Source of the DNA: JBALVT01 sp036961345
GTDB lineage: Bacteria > Pseudomonadota > Gammaproteobacteria > Pseudomonadales > Halieaceae
Direction of reading: 5' to 3'
NCBI GenBank assembly: GCA_036961345.1
Contig: JBALVT010000002.1
Span: forward strand, 23,978-87,977
DNA: 64,000 bases
The position numbers and the translations under genes are program-made. The notes below the pieces were generated by a model. The model had not been told where the DNA came from, did not search any database, and saw only the letters and a list, made by a program, of their open reading frames with translations. Positions 61,805 through 64,000 of the stretch are shown one piece after another (position 1 is the stretch's first letter; each line of letters begins with the position of its first letter).

Positions 61805-62722
61805 CTATAGATTCTGCTCACTGTTATCGGCGATCGAATGATTAACGGCCCGCCAGCGAAACGGCACCATCAGCTGCTTCAGGTAGGTTTGGGGGAAATT
61901 ATTCAAGTTGGCTAAGCCGATATCTTCTGAGGCTTCCTTGTCCCTGGGGTAATACATCGTGCCAAACACAATATCCCAGAAAATTATATTGTTGCCATAG
62001 TTGCTGTTGGCCTCTTCGAGTTTAAGCGAATGATGCCAGCGGTGTAGCTCGGCCTGACTAAACAGGTAGTTTAGAGGGCCAAGCTTTATGTCAATGTTGC
62101 AGTGCTGAAAGACACCGTGTATCGCCACCCAAACACTAAACAGAATCAAAATATTATCCGGCGCGCCCAACAATAAAAGAGGTGCAAGCGCCACGGCATT
62201 ACCAGCGGCTGTATCAATCGGGTGGAAACGCGCTGCGTTGAGCCAATACAGCCTCTGTGGGCTGTGGTGCACTGAATGAAAACGCCACAAAAATGGCACT
62301 TCATGCATGGATCGGTGCACCCAATATTCGCCAAACTGCGATATTAATAACGCCATCGCCAATTGCATCAGAACGGGCCAGTGAACGGGCCATATATCCA
62401 CGCCCAGAAACGCCGAAACTTTGAGCGCGACCAGTAACATTATCGCCTTAATGCCCGCGTCCACTGCCGGGGGCAACATGATCTGAGATACCAGTAGATG
62501 TAAGAGATCCGTTTTAACGTCATTGTGCGACTTATTCCAGCGCCGGTGTTTCGGGTGTATGCGCTCAAATACCGAGATAATAAAAATGACACCAAGGCCT
62601 GCAGCCACGACAATAATTGCCCCGTTCATGCCCTGTTTCTCGGCGTTATAGGCAAACAACATTGCAGCAAAAAAAGTGACCGGAAATAAACAGTAAGTCA
62701 TCAGGAAACGACTTGCATGCAT
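61805..62722 (-). CDS. Membrane fatty acid hydroxylase/sterol desaturase family protein
   Basis: A di-iron integral-membrane enzyme of 305 residues with about five hydrophobic segments. The His clusters are HRSMH (136-140), HSVHH (149-153) and HRWHH near residue 240, the usual pattern for the family. Members hydroxylate lipids, carotenoids or sterols. Convergent with the ThuA-like gene (34-bp gap) and 27 bp from the exported cyclase gene upstream, with which it may form an operon. Confidence 0.87.
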   Translation of the reverse strand: MHASRFLMTYCLFPVTFFAAMLFAYNAEKQGMNGAIIVVAAGLGVIFIISVFERIHPKHRRWNKSHNDVKTDLLHLLVSQIMLPPAVDAGIKAIMLLVALKVSAFLGVDIWPVHWPVLMQLAMALLISQFGEYWVHRSMHEVPFLWRFHSVHHSPQRLYWLNAARFHPIDTAAGNAVALAPLLLLGAPDNILILFSVWVAIHGVFQHCNIDIKLGPLNYLFSQAELHRWHHSLKLEEANSNYGNNIIFWDIVFGTMYYPRDKEASEDIGLANLNNFPQTYLKQLMVPFRWRAVNHSIADNSEQNL

Positions 62723-62749
62723 TTTACACTGGCTCCTGTTGAAGTATTT

Positions 62750-63709
62750 TTACCACATAGCGACGGGATTAATCATCATTTGTACGGTGCCCTTGATACG
62801 TGCCTGCCCCAAAACAAACATGAATTCATTAACCTCTTCGCGCGCAAGCCGGCCGGTGTTCATGGTTTCCAATATGTAAATTCCATTTTGCTTCAGTAAC
62901 ACCACATGACCATAAAACAGTTTATCTCCCTTCGCCGCAGGCACCGCTTCCAGGCCCCAGGTATCGGCTCCCACCGCCATAGGGTTCAGAGATGCAATAT
63001 AGCGTGCCGCTGCATTGGACAACCCCGGCTCACTCACCCCCCAGACCTGGGGTTCTGTTTTTAACTTTCCGTCGGTCCAGCCGGTGTGTATCAGCACCAC
63101 ATCTCCCTGACGAATTTCTACGCCCTGTGCTTTTGCAGCGCTCTTGAGGTCATCCTCATCGATGACATGACCGGCCGGCAGGGTTTTCATACCAAAGTGT
63201 TTCGCCATATTCAGCAACACGCCGCGCCCGATCAAGGGCGGAACCTGATGGGTACCCAATTTTTTAAGACCCGATATGTCGATGAAGTCCACGGCCTTAT
63301 TGCAGTTATAGTAGCTACCCGCTTCGCCCATGTGGCCAAGGCCATCGAGCTGCGGCCCAATACCAAACCACAGTTGCGCCATATCGTCGTTATAATTCAC
63401 GTCCCAGCCAAAATCGCCGATCAATGATCTGCCGTTGTGCTGCCCTGGCTGCACTATCTGCAAAGACATCGAGCGGGGGGGGAAAGACGGCATAGCTGGA
63501 TCGATCACAATACCCAAAGGATGGCTCTGCCCTTTTTTAATCAGCTTGGCCGCCATTAACACCTGCTCGGGAGAGACGTAGTTGGCTGCACCTATCTCAT
63601 CTTCTGGGCCCCAGCGGGAGGGCTGACAGTCTTCGGCATACCCTGGTTGCGCGGTAAATAGAGCACAGCAGGCCGTGAATAGAACAAACAACTGGGAGAT
63701 GAGTTTCAT
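62750..63709 (-). CDS. Exported cyclase family (kynurenine formamidase-like) protein
   Basis: A 319-residue protein with an N-terminal signal peptide (about 1-25, LFTAQPGYA). The cyclase/formamidase fold is indicated by the degenerate metal-site motif QLDGLGHMGE, GVLLNMAKHFG, and GDVVLIHTGWTD. Classical members have HxGTHxDxPxH; the motif here is altered, so the metal site differs. Substrate and reaction unknown. It is the first gene of a small minus-strand unit. Confidence 0.8.
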   Translation of the reverse strand: MKLISQLFVLFTACCALFTAQPGYAEDCQPSRWGPEDEIGAANYVSPEQVLMAAKLIKKGQSHPLGIVIDPAMPSFPPRSMSLQIVQPGQHNGRSLIGDFGWDVNYNDDMAQLWFGIGPQLDGLGHMGEAGSYYNCNKAVDFIDISGLKKLGTHQVPPLIGRGVLLNMAKHFGMKTLPAGHVIDEDDLKSAAKAQGVEIRQGDVVLIHTGWTDGKLKTEPQVWGVSEPGLSNAAARYIASLNPMAVGADTWGLEAVPAAKGDKLFYGHVVLLKQNGIYILETMNTGRLAREEVNEFMFVLGQARIKGTVQMMINPVAMW

Positions 63710-63827
63710 ATCGGGCGCTCCACCGGAAAAATATAATTATTATTCGAAAGGCCATTCTTACACAAACCAGGAGTCCAGCCCATCACACCATGGCCTATGG
63801 GCTGCGTTATTTCTTTCGTGCTAAAAC

Positions 63828-63872
63828 AAAAAAACCGCAGCTTCGTCAGCCAATATCTTCTCAGCGACGCAG
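63828..63872 (-). terminator. Terminator of the receptor gene at the window edge
   Basis: Minus-strand stem with arms ACCGCACTGCGTCG and CGAAGCTGCGGT (interrupted by a long loop), followed by T7. It lies 55 bp beyond the partial receptor gene. The 218-bp gap from 63710 to 63927 holds no gene. Confidence 0.65.
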
Positions 63873-63927
63873 TGCGGTATTTAATGCTATCTGGATAAAT
63901 CGCGGGCCATTGCGACCCGCATCTGTT

Positions 63928-64000
63928 TTAGAAACTTACAGCAAGCTCCACGCCGTAGTTTGCACCTTGATTCCAGTTCCCCCAGGTAACCAGGGTAGGA
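63928..64000 (-). CDS. C-terminus of a TonB-dependent receptor (partial)
   Basis: Only the last 23 residues are in the window. They read WGNWNQGANYGVELAVSF before the stop, with the alternating pattern and terminal Phe of an outer-membrane beta-barrel. A strong T-tailed hairpin follows. The family is inferred from this short end only. Confidence 0.6.
   Translation of the reverse strand, partial: PTLVTWGNWNQGANYGVELAVSF

Noticed and set aside
32216..63709. Genomic island with integrase or IS elements
   Set aside because: I searched for transposase or integrase-like frames and flanking repeats and saw none. The region is accessory in content, but transfer cannot be shown from this sequence.

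Overview
The window comes from a chromosome of a marine-type gammaproteobacterium, most like the Cellvibrionales families Halieaceae and Spongiibacteraceae. That placement is inference: housekeeping genes lie in Pseudomonas/E. coli order, while the accessory half is rich in acyl-CoA dehydrogenases, SDRs and TonB-dependent receptors. I see no phage, IS element or CRISPR array.

Region 1 (1-10.05 kb, + strand): cbrA(partial)-cbrB, a long non-coding gap, pcnB-folK-deoxynucleoside kinase-panB-panC, then acs. This is the Pseudomonas cbrAB-crcZ-pcnB neighbourhood. The gap holds TGTTAC/GTAACA half-sites, a -24/-12 (sigma-54) promoter and two modules of AAN triplets plus a GGGGAA hairpin. It looks like a CrcZ-type Hfq-decoy RNA controlled by CbrB.

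Region 2 (10.2-31.9 kb, almost all - strand): the conserved translation and cell-envelope block. In transcription order it is carA-carB-greA, (yhbY and a small unknown gene on +), rlmE, ftsH-folP-glmM-tpiA-secG-tRNA-Leu(GAG), tRNA-fMet-rimP-nusA-infB-rbfA-truB-rpsO-pnp. A textbook promoter precedes the fMet tRNA. carA has a structured leader with an intrinsic terminator and a small ORF running through it, a candidate attenuator.

Region 3 (32.2-52.1 kb): a catabolic cluster for an unidentified hydrophobic acid. It encodes SDR and TetR genes, two adjacent acyl-CoA dehydrogenase pairs plus a fifth ACAD, an acyl-CoA synthetase, a MaoC hydratase, a 3-hydroxyacyl-CoA dehydrogenase-like SDR, a thiolase, a thioesterase, a Rieske oxygenase, an Fe-alcohol dehydrogenase, a quinone-reductase-like MDR protein, an MFS exporter and a TonB-dependent receptor. 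Two minus-strand promoters 6.9 kb apart share an almost identical operator overlapping the -10 box, so the two main operons are probably one regulon.

Region 4 (52.4-64 kb): a second TonB-dependent receptor, divergent from the first across a perfect FNR/Anr-type box; a translationally coupled WS/DGAT acyltransferase and PhaC-like protein with a basic tail; a ThDP decarboxylase-like enzyme; an SDR without its catalytic Tyr and Lys; an aldo/keto reductase; a ThuA-like lipoprotein; a membrane fatty-acid hydroxylase; an exported cyclase-family protein; and the 3' end of another TonB-dependent receptor.
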